This document shows positions 24,055 through 34,493 of a stretch of DNA of 64,000 bases, piece by piece (within the stretch, counting starts at the first letter, position 1; every line of letters begins with the position of its first letter). The DNA is from Nocardia mikamii NBRC 108933. Its GTDB lineage: Bacteria; Actinomycetota; Actinomycetes; Mycobacteriales; Mycobacteriaceae. The notes under the pieces are model-generated. The model had not been told where the DNA came from, ran no database searches, and saw only the letters and a program-made list of their open reading frames with translations. The stretch is taken from positions 248,001-312,000 of the forward strand of contig NZ_BDCM01000004.1 of assembly GCF_001613505.1 (NCBI RefSeq), read 5' to 3'. A program made the translations under genes and the position numbers.

Positions 24055-25752
24055 GGTCGTGCGGCAGGTGGCCGCTTCGGTGCCGAAACCCTTGCCGAAC
24101 TCTCCTGCCCGATAGCGAGTGCGGCATTCGGCTCGGCGGACCTTTCCGCTCGAGGTCTTCGGAATCGCACCGCGCGACAACAGCAGAACCTCCGTCGGCG
24201 AAATGCCGTGCACGGTCGTTACCGCGACCCGGACCCGCCGCGCGATATCGCTCGCGTCCGCCGGTGGGCTCCCCACTTCGGCGACCACCACCAGGTCCTC
24301 GCGCTCACCGGTCTCGAGTCCGAACGCCACGATATGCCCCGGGCGCAGTTCGGGTGCGGAGCCGGCGGCGGTGGCTTCGATATCGGCGGGGAAATGATTG
24401 CGGCCGTCGATGACGATGGTGTCGCGCAAGCGGCCCGCGATGTACAGACCCCCATCGTGGACGAAACCGAGATCACCGGTGCGCAGCCATGTTCCGGACT
24501 GTCCGGGCAGCACCGCGCCGAAGGTGGCTGCGGTCCGCTCACGCAGTCCCGCATATCCCGCGCCGACATTCGGGCCCTGCACCCAGATCTCACCCACCGC
24601 ACCGTCGTCGCACCGTGTGAGCGTGACCGGATCGACGATCCGCACGATTTGGCCGGCGGGCCGGCCGCAGTCCACCAGGGCGATACCGTCCCCCTGCGCC
24701 GGCGCGACGATCGCGTGGCCGGAGCTCAGGGCGGCGCGATCGAATTCGACACAGATCGGCGCCGTCGCCGGGGGTGAGATCGTCACCGGAAGTGTCGCCT
24801 CCGCGAGTCCGTATCCGGCGGTGTGCGCCTGGTGACGGAACCCGTGCGGTGCGAAGGTGCGGGTGAAGGCGCCCAGGGCGGTGGCGCGGATCGGTTCGGC
24901 CCCGTTGAGCAGCAGAGCCAGTGGCGACAGGTCGAGACCGTCGCGTTCCTCCGCGCTGGTACCCGAAACAGCCAGTGACAGGCCGAAATTCGGGCTCGCC
25001 GTCGTGGCCGCGCGATAGTCGCTGCACGCGCGCAGCCATCGGATCGGCCGTTTGGCGAAGTCGGCCGGTGGCAGCGTGATCGCATGGACGCCGAGATACA
25101 GCGGCAGCGAGAGGGCGAACACCAGCCCCATATCGTGGAAGAAGGGCAGCCAGGTGACCATCGGGCCGTCGCCGGCCGGCGCCAGGGCCGCCCGTAGCTG
25201 ATCGAGTGCCGCCGCGAGGTTGGTGTGCGTGATACGCACTCCCGCAGGCGACGTGGTGGAACCGGACGTGTACTGCAGATAGGCGGGATGCGCGCCGACC
25301 GGATCCTGCCGGATGTCGCCGGTGTGAGCGTGCGCGTCGACTGTCAGGAGCTCGCCGGGCGGCAGGTCGCCGGCATCCGGAACGTCGTGCGCACCGGTCG
25401 CCGAGGGAGAGCGCAGAATAAGACGCGAGTCGGCGTCGAGAAGGATCGTCCGCAGCCGTTCGGCATTGCGGCGCATCGTGATCGGGAACAGCGGCACCGC
25501 GGTCCGGGCGCTGTAGAGACAGGCGAGGAAGGCGACGACGTAGTCGAGGCCGTGCTCGCAGAGGATCGCGACACGATCACCCGGCGCTGACCGTTCGCGG
25601 ATTCGCTGCGCCAGTGTGCCTGCCGCGCTGTGCAATTCCGACGTCGTGACGGTCGCCGCCCGGCCGCTCGGATACGACAGCGCGGTGAAGGCCGGATCGT
25701 CGGGTGCGGCTGCCGCCCGGTCCGCGACGGATGCCGCCAACAGGTCGATCAC
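24031..25752 (-). CDS. Fatty acyl-AMP ligase (FAAL)
   Basis: 573 residues. Adenylates a fatty acid and loads it onto an acyl carrier protein instead of CoA. Diagnostic residues: LQYTSGSTTSPAGVRITHTN (about 160-179), TWLPFFHDMGLV (about 200), and IVIDGRNHFPADIEAT in the C-terminal domain, all typical of FAALs rather than acyl-CoA ligases. GTG start at 25752 overlaps the PKS stop (GTGA), so translation is coupled. Last gene of the ACP-PKS-FAAL operon. Chain length is unknown. The C-terminus is Ser/Thr/Gly-rich. Confidence 0.9.
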   Translation of the reverse strand: MIDLLAASVADRAAAAPDDPAFTALSYPSGRAATVTTSELHSAAGTLAQRIRERSAPGDRVAILCEHGLDYVVAFLACLYSARTAVPLFPITMRRNAERLRTILLDADSRLILRSPSATGAHDVPDAGDLPPGELLTVDAHAHTGDIRQDPVGAHPAYLQYTSGSTTSPAGVRITHTNLAAALDQLRAALAPAGDGPMVTWLPFFHDMGLVFALSLPLYLGVHAITLPPADFAKRPIRWLRACSDYRAATTASPNFGLSLAVSGTSAEERDGLDLSPLALLLNGAEPIRATALGAFTRTFAPHGFRHQAHTAGYGLAEATLPVTISPPATAPICVEFDRAALSSGHAIVAPAQGDGIALVDCGRPAGQIVRIVDPVTLTRCDDGAVGEIWVQGPNVGAGYAGLRERTAATFGAVLPGQSGTWLRTGDLGFVHDGGLYIAGRLRDTIVIDGRNHFPADIEATAAGSAPELRPGHIVAFGLETGEREDLVVVAEVGSPPADASDIARRVRVAVTTVHGISPTEVLLLSRGAIPKTSSGKVRRAECRTRYRAGEFGKGFGTEAATCRTTSGGIAAE

Positions 25753-28700
25753 GGTCGCCCCGGACGTGGCATGCGTGCCGCCAACGCGGCCGACAACGCC
25801 GTGACAGAGGGATTGTCGAACAGCTCCGCGGTGGCGATCCGGATGCCCAGCCGGTTCTCCAGACGGCGTCGCAGGTCTATCGCCAGCAGCGAGGAGAGAT
25901 CCAAGGTCGCGAAATCCGCGTCGGGATCGACGGATTCGATGTCGCGCGACAGTGCGCCGGCGACCGTGGCACGGACGATTCGCTGGACGTCCTCGCCCGC
26001 GACAGCTTCGACGACCGGGGAAACGTTCCTGTCCACCACGGTCGCCGGTTCCGGAACGCGCTCGGGTGCCGGACCGGCCGCACGTGTCCCCGGCGGAGCC
26101 AGTGCGTCGCGAAGCCGGGCCGCGATCGGACCCGGATCATCGCTGGGCGTGTAGTCCAGCGCGAGGACCACGGCTTGCGGGCGCCCGAGGATCGCGGACA
26201 ACACGGACATGCCGCGGGCGGCGTCGAAGGGCGTGATGCCGGCGGTCCGCAGATGTGCGGCGCCCCCGGCCGCGCGGGCGAGTCCGGCGTCCCAGCTGCC
26301 CCAGGCGATGCTGGTCACCGATCGGCCGATGCTGCCGTGCGCGAGCGCGTCCAGGGCCGCGTTGGCCGCGGCGTACGCGGCCTGGCCGGGCGCTCCGAAA
26401 AGTCCGGTGGCGGAGGAGAACAGGAGGGTGAAGTCGACCGGGTCGTTCGCGGTCAGTTCGAGCAGCGAGACAGCCGCGGCCACCTTGGGTTCGAAGTGCA
26501 TCGCCAGCGATTCGCCTGTCACGCGGTCGAATTCGGCGTCCTGCAACACCCCCGCCGAATGCACGAGACCCCGGATCGTCGATCCGCACGCCCGGATGTC
26601 GTCGAGGGCGTTGGCCAGATCCGCGCGATCGGCGACATCGCAGCGCACGACCACCACCCGGTCCTCGGCGCCGTCGAGCAGTGGCGGCAGCGGCCGGGGT
26701 CGCCGGGTCAGCACCACCACATCGCGGGCACCCCGCTCGAGCAGCCATCGAACCGCGGCGGCCCCCAGCGCACCGAGTCCGCCGGTCACCACATAGGTGC
26801 CGTCGGCACAGAGCGGCACCGCGGAACCCGCCGCCCCCAGCCGCCGGAACCGCCGGACCAGCCTCCGCGCGCCCTCGATCCGTACTTCGGCCGGACCGCA
26901 CGCACGGAGTACGAGGTCACCCACGGTATCGGCGTCCGATTCGCCGGCCCAGATCAGGCGCACCGGCCGACCGGATTCCAGCTGCAGGGTCCGTACGAAT
27001 GCGGCGACGGCGCTGTGTTCGAGCGACGCCGGATCTCGCAGCACGACGGTGAGGCTCGCCGTCGTGTCCGCGGCGATCACCTGCTGCAGGACGCGCAGGG
27101 CTCGCTCGAGGCCCGTGACGAGCGGACCGGTGCCCGTTGTTTCCGGCCAGACCAACACGACGGCCGTGGGGGCCGATCCCCGTGCCGCCGCAGCCGACAG
27201 GGCCGTCGACTCGCCGGGCTCCCGGGCGATTCGCTCGGCGGGGAGGTGCCGGTCCAGCGCGCGGGCGATCGCCTTCGCGAGGCGCGATTCTCCGACGACC
27301 GAGGCCCGCTCGACGGTCGGATGCGCTGCCTGCGCGGCGGCCGCTGTGGGCGGTGACACGGTCCACTGTTCCTCGCGGAGTACGGAGTTCGCCCACTCCG
27401 GTGCCGTGGCGACCGTCGCGTCGTACTCGGCTCGTCCCCGCACGGCCGTGCGCCGGCGAAGCACCTGCATCCCCGTGCTCGCGACGCCGCCGAAATCGCC
27501 ACCGGCACTGCGGGATTCGCGCGGCCCATCGAGGATCGGCGCGCGAGTGTTCTCCGGCTGTACGCAGGGACTGCCGTCGGCGGCAGCACCGGAACGGTCG
27601 CCGACGAACCCGGCGTGTCCGGACGGGCGGTAGGCGAGCGGGTGGCCGGACGGGATACTCGGCGCTCGCCGCGAGTCGAAAACCCTGCCCGAGAACGCGA
27701 TTCGTACACCGATCAATGCCACCGCGGGGGCGTCGTCCTGGTCCAGTGCGATGACATCGCACAGTAGGCCGTCGGGCCCGTGCTCGCGCACGAACGCGTG
27801 CGCCTCGGTCAGCAGCACGCGGTGCGCATCGGAAAGCCATACCGACGCGATGGCCGCGGGCACCGCGAGACCGGCCGCGGGCAGTACCTCCCGGCCGGCG
27901 GCGGCGATCAGCTGCAGACAGCCGTCGAGCGCGGCCGTGGACAGCGGAATCGAAGCGAAGACGCCGACCGCGGAACGGTTTCCGGCACGGATGGCCGTCA
28001 GCGGCCGAAAGCGCGGACCGTAGTCGAGTCCGCGGCGGCGCAGGGATGCGTAGAACTCGTCGATATCGAGTTCGTCCGCTGCCGCAACTGAAGATCGCTG
28101 GGCGTCCACCGTGCGCATCCAGCCGAGAATGTCGGCGGGTGCGGCGGCGCTGTCGGCGCGTGCCGAGGCGAGCAACACCGGTCCCAGCAGTACGCGCAGA
28201 TCCGAACCGCTGCGGTAGCCGACCGCCGCGAGATCGGCGATATCCGTGCGTTCGTGCACCGTGAAGTCGGCCAGCCGGATCGGTCCTGGCGCCGAATCCA
28301 GCAGGCGCCGAATCCAATACGCGGCGGGCACGGTCGGCACGCCGTCCACCACGTGATCGTCCAGTCGCTCGCGTCCGGGGTCGGTCGCGGTGCGGGTGAG
28401 CAGTGGGAAAGCTTTTCGCCGCCAACGCCGTTCGATCACCGGACCGGCAGCCGGGCCCTGGATCGACCAGTCGACGTGCCGCCCCCGCACATACATCGCA
28501 CCGACGGTCCGGAGCAGGGCCGCGACCTCGCCGTCGCGCTGCGCGGCCGCGAAGACGGAGTCGGCCAATTCGGGATAGTCCCGTACGGCCGGCGCCAGCA
28601 CCGGATGCGGCGATATCTCCACGATCGAGGTGTATCCCCGGCCCGCGGCCGATTCGACGGCAGCGTCCAGATCGACCGTGCCACAGAGGTTGTCGATCCA

Positions 28701-30932
28701 GTACTCGGTATCCATGGCGGCGGAATCGATGACCCGGCCCGACCGTGCCGTCGAGAACACCGGCACTCGGGGTGTGCGCGGTACCGGCGCCCGGAGCGCG
28801 GTGGTGAATTCGCCGGCCAGCGCGCGAACCTGTGGGCTGTGCGCCGCGAAGTCCACCGGCACCGGCCGCACGTAGTACCGGCGCCGTCGCGCTCGCCGCA
28901 GCAGCGTCTCCATGTACCGCGTGGTGCCGGACACCACCACCGTCCGGGGGCCGTTCACCGCCGCGACGGCGACCTCCGCGCGCAGTGGTTCGACCAGCCG
29001 CCGCGCCTGGTCCGGTGTCGCCTCGAGCATCGCCATCATGCCCTGCCCGGCCAGCCGGCCCAGCGCCCGCGAGCGCACGGTGACCAGATGTGCGGCATCA
29101 TCGAGCGACAACGCCCCCGCGACCACGGCGGCCGCGATTTCCCCCAGGCTGTGCCCCGCCACCGCATCCGGTTCGATTCCCCAGGCCGCGAGCAATCGGG
29201 CCAGCGCCACCTGGTAGACGAACAGCGCCGGTTGCACCGTCTCGGTGGCGCCGACGCTGTCGGCGAAGCCGTGCCGGGGCGTCCACACTCGCGGCCCGCC
29301 CGCATCCGCCACGGCGTCCGCCGCGTCGGCCACGGCGTCGACGTACTCGGGATACCGGGCCGCCAGTTCGCGCCCCATTCGAGGATGCTGACCGCCCTGC
29401 CCGGAGAACAGGAACAGCACGCGCCCGCGCCGGCGGCCACCGACTCCGAGCAGGGCCGGCGAGTGCGAGCCGCTCGCCAGGGCGCGCAGTGCGTCGGCGG
29501 CCTCGTCGGCGTCGTCCGCGACGATCGCGGCCCGAATCGGCTGGGGCAGTGCGCGTCCGGCCGCCGCCGGGCCGGACAGTGACGGCGTCCCCGTGCCCGC
29601 CAGCCGGGCCGCGGTCTCGCGCAGTTCGTCCTCGTCGCGACCGGTGAGTCCGATGAGCACCGGAGGCCGCACCTCGCGTACCGGTCCCGGCTCCGCCTCC
29701 CGTACGACCACATGCGCGTTGGTCCCGCCGAATCCGAACGAGCTGACTCCCGCGCAGCGCCGATCACCGGAGTCCGCGGCCCAGCCGACCACTTCGCCCG
29801 GCACCCGGAGGCCGCGTTCGGCCAACCGCAACAGCGGATTCTCGCGCTGGAAGTTGATGCTGGGCACGATGGTTCCGTGGTGCAGGCACAGCGCCACCTT
29901 GGCCAGCCCGGTCACCCCGGCGGCCGCCTCGAGATGGCCGATATTCGATTTGATAGATCCGACATACGGTTTCACCGCACCGCGGCTCGCGTCGAGGACG
30001 GCGGCCAGCGCCTCGATTTCCACCGCATCGCCGACCGGCGTTCCGGTGCCGTGACATTCGAAATACCCGGCCGAGCGTACGTCGAGGCCCGCGCGTGCCC
30101 ACGCTGTGCGGATCACCTGTTGTTGCGCGCGTCCGTTCGGTGCGTACAGACCGTTCGAGCGTCCGTCCGAACCCACGGCGGCACCGGCGATCTCGGCATA
30201 GCGGCGATTGCCCTCACGCTGGGCGTCGGCCGTGCGCTGCAGCACCAGCACCGTCGCCCCGTCACCGCGCACGTATCCGTCGGCGGCCGCGTCGAATGGT
30301 TTGCACCGCCCGTCCGGCGCCAGGAAGCCGCCCTGTTCCAGATACTGCGAAGTATGTGGCAGCAGAGCGAGATTCACGCCGCCGACGATGGCGTAGGGCA
30401 CCGTGTCGTCGGCCAGCAGCCGCAGCGCGAGGTCCACCGCGGCGAGCGAGGACGAACAGGCGCTGTCGAGCACCACACTCGGTCCGTGCAGATCCAGGGC
30501 ATAGGAGATCCGATTGGCGATGATGCTGAGCGCGGATCCCGTCACCGCGTAGGGGGCGTCCTGCCCGCCGTTGCCGAGGACGACCGCTCCGTGGTCGAAA
30601 CCGCAGGCACCGAACAGAACCGCGGTATTCGATCCGCCCAGCCGATAGCCGATTCCGGCATCGTCGATCGCCTCGACCGCGACCTCCAGTGCCAGCCGCT
30701 GTTGCGGATCCATCAGTGCCGCTTCACGATCCGAGATAGAGAAGCGCTCGTTGTCGAATTCCGCGATCGAATCCAGATAGCCACCGCGGCCCGCGCCGTC
30801 GCGATCAGGCGGCGGGTCGCCGACCCCGCTGCGGCTCTCGATCAGCAAGCGCCACAGGTCGTTCACGCCGGACGCGCCCGGTACTCGGCAGCCGATACCG
30901 ATGATCGATATCGATGGGGTGGCGGGTGTCAT
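25749..30932 (-). CDS. Modular type I polyketide synthase, KS-AT-DH-KR-ACP
   Basis: 1727 residues. KS: Cys159 in SACSSS, His294 in CHGTGT, His333 in SNIGHL. AT: Ser595 in GHSLGE; the specificity motif reads AAHS near 695-698, between malonyl and methylmalonyl types. DH: His860 in an HxxxGxxxxP motif and Asp1003 in DGCLQ, so likely active. KR: TGGLGALG 1383-1390 and Tyr1520. ACP: Ser1681 in LDLSSL. No enoylreductase and no thioesterase are present. It would extend a starter loaded by the FAAL/ACP pair and leave a double bond. ATG start overlaps the ACP stop (ATGA). About 115 residues between DH and KR (1085-1200) look disordered. Confidence 0.93.
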   Translation of the reverse strand: MTPATPSISIIGIGCRVPGASGVNDLWRLLIESRSGVGDPPPDRDGAGRGGYLDSIAEFDNERFSISDREAALMDPQQRLALEVAVEAIDDAGIGYRLGGSNTAVLFGACGFDHGAVVLGNGGQDAPYAVTGSALSIIANRISYALDLHGPSVVLDSACSSSLAAVDLALRLLADDTVPYAIVGGVNLALLPHTSQYLEQGGFLAPDGRCKPFDAAADGYVRGDGATVLVLQRTADAQREGNRRYAEIAGAAVGSDGRSNGLYAPNGRAQQQVIRTAWARAGLDVRSAGYFECHGTGTPVGDAVEIEALAAVLDASRGAVKPYVGSIKSNIGHLEAAAGVTGLAKVALCLHHGTIVPSINFQRENPLLRLAERGLRVPGEVVGWAADSGDRRCAGVSSFGFGGTNAHVVVREAEPGPVREVRPPVLIGLTGRDEDELRETAARLAGTGTPSLSGPAAAGRALPQPIRAAIVADDADEAADALRALASGSHSPALLGVGGRRRGRVLFLFSGQGGQHPRMGRELAARYPEYVDAVADAADAVADAGGPRVWTPRHGFADSVGATETVQPALFVYQVALARLLAAWGIEPDAVAGHSLGEIAAAVVAGALSLDDAAHLVTVRSRALGRLAGQGMMAMLEATPDQARRLVEPLRAEVAVAAVNGPRTVVVSGTTRYMETLLRRARRRRYYVRPVPVDFAAHSPQVRALAGEFTTALRAPVPRTPRVPVFSTARSGRVIDSAAMDTEYWIDNLCGTVDLDAAVESAAGRGYTSIVEISPHPVLAPAVRDYPELADSVFAAAQRDGEVAALLRTVGAMYVRGRHVDWSIQGPAAGPVIERRWRRKAFPLLTRTATDPGRERLDDHVVDGVPTVPAAYWIRRLLDSAPGPIRLADFTVHERTDIADLAAVGYRSGSDLRVLLGPVLLASARADSAAAPADILGWMRTVDAQRSSVAAADELDIDEFYASLRRRGLDYGPRFRPLTAIRAGNRSAVGVFASIPLSTAALDGCLQLIAAAGREVLPAAGLAVPAAIASVWLSDAHRVLLTEAHAFVREHGPDGLLCDVIALDQDDAPAVALIGVRIAFSGRVFDSRRAPSIPSGHPLAYRPSGHAGFVGDRSGAAADGSPCVQPENTRAPILDGPRESRSAGGDFGGVASTGMQVLRRRTAVRGRAEYDATVATAPEWANSVLREEQWTVSPPTAAAAQAAHPTVERASVVGESRLAKAIARALDRHLPAERIAREPGESTALSAAAARGSAPTAVVLVWPETTGTGPLVTGLERALRVLQQVIAADTTASLTVVLRDPASLEHSAVAAFVRTLQLESGRPVRLIWAGESDADTVGDLVLRACGPAEVRIEGARRLVRRFRRLGAAGSAVPLCADGTYVVTGGLGALGAAAVRWLLERGARDVVVLTRRPRPLPPLLDGAEDRVVVVRCDVADRADLANALDDIRACGSTIRGLVHSAGVLQDAEFDRVTGESLAMHFEPKVAAAVSLLELTANDPVDFTLLFSSATGLFGAPGQAAYAAANAALDALAHGSIGRSVTSIAWGSWDAGLARAAGGAAHLRTAGITPFDAARGMSVLSAILGRPQAVVLALDYTPSDDPGPIAARLRDALAPPGTRAAGPAPERVPEPATVVDRNVSPVVEAVAGEDVQRIVRATVAGALSRDIESVDPDADFATLDLSSLLAIDLRRRLENRLGIRIATAELFDNPSVTALSAALAARMPRPGRP

Positions 30933-31147
30933 CGGCCCTCGAGATGGTCGACGAGCCGCTCGATATCCGGGTTGTCGTAGAGATCGGTGAGCGAGATCTC
31001 CACGCCGAGCGCGTCTTCCAGCACACCGGTGAGACGAGCGAGCTGCGCGGAGGTCAACCCCAGATCGGTGAAAGGCAGTGTGGTCGAGACGGATTCGGGT
31101 TCGGCGTCCAGCATGTGCGCGATCGCAGCGATCGCCGCGTCCGCCAT
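30929..31147 (-). CDS. Discrete acyl carrier protein
   Basis: 72 residues from the ATG at 31147. A four-helix ACP pattern with the phosphopantetheine site in LGLTSAQL; the usual Asp before the Ser is Thr here, but the serine is retained. Ends DLYDNPDIERLVDHLEGR, typical of PKS-type ACPs. Its stop overlaps the PKS start. It probably receives the acyl-AMP from the FAAL and passes the chain to the KS. A longer reading to 31252 is possible; a GTG at 31171 has a GGAGG nearby. First gene of the operon. Confidence 0.82.
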   Translation of the reverse strand: MADAAIAAIAHMLDAEPESVSTTLPFTDLGLTSAQLARLTGVLEDALGVEISLTDLYDNPDIERLVDHLEGR

Positions 31148-31372
31148 GGTGTCGATCCGCTCCCGCCGCCCCACCGCCACTTCCTCCCCGTATCCGGCGC
31201 CGTCGCACGACGGTCTCGAGGCCACGTGCGCGATCGTCGCGCGGCGGCTCACGGTGCCGACCGGGTGCGGGTGTCCCGCATGGTGCAGGTTCCCCAGCGA
31301 TTATGCCGACAAGTCGGGGCCCGGTGAAGAGGTCGAGACAGCTGAGGCCACAGGGACGAGAGTGACGGAAAC

Positions 31373-31399
31373 GAGCCGCGACCGTGGCGGTCGCGGCTC
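31373..31399 (-). terminator. 11-bp stem after the nitronate monooxygenase gene
   Basis: GAGCCGCGACC and GGTCGCGGCTC pair across a 5-nt loop, 17 nt past the stop at 31416. Confidence 0.75.
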
Positions 31400-31415
31400 G
31401 CGCCGAATGCCGGAA

Positions 31416-32636
<1,221 letters not shown>

Positions 32637-32700
32637 TTATCGCTATGAGACGGCGCGGTATGGCGAACCTTCTGTGAACCGGGATTCTCGTATGTAACCC

Positions 32701-32730
32701 TTGTCACGGCAAAAAGTTAGTTGCTATTCT
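32701..32730 (+). promoter_or_regulatory. Sigma-70-type promoter for acyl-CoA synthetase gene
   Basis: TTGTCA (32701-32706), 18-nt spacer, TATTCT (32725-32730). It is the best -35/-10 pair in the 416-bp spacer 32388-32803; nothing else in that spacer looks coding. Confidence 0.65.
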
Positions 32731-32803
32731 CGCTGTTGGTTCAGCCGTCGACGCCGCCGGGCCATTCGGTGGCGAACTCTGACGGGCCGAGAGGAGTTCC
32801 TGC

Positions 32804-34369
32804 ATGACCACCGGTGTCCAGACCGACGAACCGATCCGGTCGCGTCGCAACCACTGGAACAACCAGATCGCCACGCATGCGCTGATGCGCCCGGACGCGG
32901 TGGCGATCCGGTTCCGCGGGCAGGACACCACCTGGAAACAGCTGCACGAGCGGTCACTGCAATTCGCCGATGCCCTGGCTCGGCGCGGTGTCGGCTTCGG
33001 CGACCGGGTGCTGATTCTGGCGCTCAACTACACCGAGTACCTGGAGGCCGTGTTCGGCATCAACGCGCTGGGCGCGATCGCGGTACCGGTGAACTTCCGG
33101 CTCACCCCGCCCGAGGTCGCCTACATCGTGGCCGATTCGGGGGCCGCGGCGATCGTCACCGACTCGCTGCTGCAGCCGCTGGCCACCGGTGTGATGGCGC
33201 AGAGCGAGGCGCTGCGCACCTGCGTCGTCATCGGCGGCACCACCGGCGAGGGCGTCATCGGCTACGACGACTTCCTCGCCGAAACCGGCGAACCCCATGT
33301 GCCGCAGGACATTCCGGAGGACACTCCGGCGTTGATCATGTACACCTCGGGTACCACCGGCAGTCCCAAGGGCGCGATCCTGTCCTACGCCAACCTGAAT
33401 GCCCAGGCCCTGACCTGCATTCGGGCGATGAACTCGACCCCCGACAGCATCGGCTTCTGCACCTCGCCGCTGTTCCACATCGCCGGACTGGGCTCTCTCG
33501 CCCCGGCGTTCATGCTCGGCTCCACGACCGTGCTGCATCCGCTGGGCGCGTTCAACGCCACCGAATTCCTCGACGCCATCGAGGCCGAGCAGGCCACGAC
33601 CGCGTTCTGTGTGCCCGCCCAGTGGCAGCTGATCTGTGAGGACCCGACGGTCAAGGAGCGCAAGCTCGCGCTGGAGACGCTGAGCTGGGGTGCGGCGCCG
33701 GCGTCGGAGACGGTGCTGCGGGCGATGGCCGAATGCTTCCCGAACGCGCAGAACGTCGCCGTCTTCGGCCAGACCGAGATGTCGCCGATCACCTGCGTGC
33801 TCGAGGGCAAGGACGCGCTGCGCAAACTCGGCTCGGTCGGCAAGCCCATCCCGACCATCCAGAGCCGCGTCGTCGACGACGAGATGAACGACGTCGCGCC
33901 GGGTGAGATCGGCGAGATCGTCTATCGCGGGCCGACCATGATGCAGGGCTACTGGAACAAGCCCGAGGCGACCGCGGAAGCCTTCGCCGGCGGCTGGTTC
34001 CACTCCGGCGACCTGGTTCGCCAGGACGAGGAGGGCTTCGTCTGGGTGGTCGACCGCAAGAAGGACATGATCATCTCCGGCGGCGAGAACATCTACTGTG
34101 CCGAAGTGGAGAACGTGCTGTTCGCGCACCCGAAGATCCACGAGGCCGCGGTGGTCGGCCGGGCCCACGAGAAGTGGGGCGAGGTGCCGGTGGCCGTGGT
34201 CGCGCTGATCGACGGCGAAACGCTGACCCTGGAGGAACTGACCCCGTTCCTCAACGACAACCTCGCGCGATACAAGCATCCGAAGGATCTGGTGATCGTG
34301 CCGGAGCTGCCGCGCAACGCCAGCGGCAAGGTCGTGAAGGTGCAACTGCGTAAGGACTACGCGGGCTGA
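32804..34369 (+). CDS. Acyl-CoA synthetase (FadD5-like)
   Basis: 521 residues of the ANL superfamily, activating a carboxylic acid to its CoA thioester with ATP. P-loop YTSGTTGSPKG (about 182-192), GQTEMSP (about 324), the YRGPTMMQGYW and SGDL motif (about 404) and the C-terminal lysine in NASGKVVK. The sequence style is close to mycobacterial FadD5, though that gene sits upstream of mce1, and no mce gene is in this window. GAGAGGAGTTCCTGC precedes the ATG, a good ribosome site. Expressed from its own promoter and ended by a strong terminator, so monocistronic. Confidence 0.9.
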   Translation: MTTGVQTDEPIRSRRNHWNNQIATHALMRPDAVAIRFRGQDTTWKQLHERSLQFADALARRGVGFGDRVLILALNYTEYLEAVFGINALGAIAVPVNFRLTPPEVAYIVADSGAAAIVTDSLLQPLATGVMAQSEALRTCVVIGGTTGEGVIGYDDFLAETGEPHVPQDIPEDTPALIMYTSGTTGSPKGAILSYANLNAQALTCIRAMNSTPDSIGFCTSPLFHIAGLGSLAPAFMLGSTTVLHPLGAFNATEFLDAIEAEQATTAFCVPAQWQLICEDPTVKERKLALETLSWGAAPASETVLRAMAECFPNAQNVAVFGQTEMSPITCVLEGKDALRKLGSVGKPIPTIQSRVVDDEMNDVAPGEIGEIVYRGPTMMQGYWNKPEATAEAFAGGWFHSGDLVRQDEEGFVWVVDRKKDMIISGGENIYCAEVENVLFAHPKIHEAAVVGRAHEKWGEVPVAVVALIDGETLTLEELTPFLNDNLARYKHPKDLVIVPELPRNASGKVVKVQLRKDYAG

Positions 34370-34420
34370 CCTTCGGCACCGGCCGAGGACGGGCATGCGC
34401 CGCCCACATACCCGGTCGTG

Positions 34421-34455
34421 AACGAGCCGCCGAGTCGAGCACTCGGCGGCTCGTT
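34421..34455. terminator. Perfect 15-bp stem, 5-nt loop
   Basis: AACGAGCCGCCGAGT and its complement pair across CGAGC, between the convergent acyl-CoA synthetase and flippase-like genes. Confidence 0.88.
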
Positions 34456-34493
34456 GCCGTATCGGCCCCCGACTCGCCGAAACGGCCTGCGGC

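Noticed and set aside
28254..29582. 442-codon frame antisense to the PKS gene
   Set aside because: Shadow of the polyketide synthase; no domain or start site.
32954..34396. 480-codon frame antisense to the acyl-CoA synthetase
   Set aside because: Arg/His/Gly-rich shadow frame; the sense gene has all ANL motifs.
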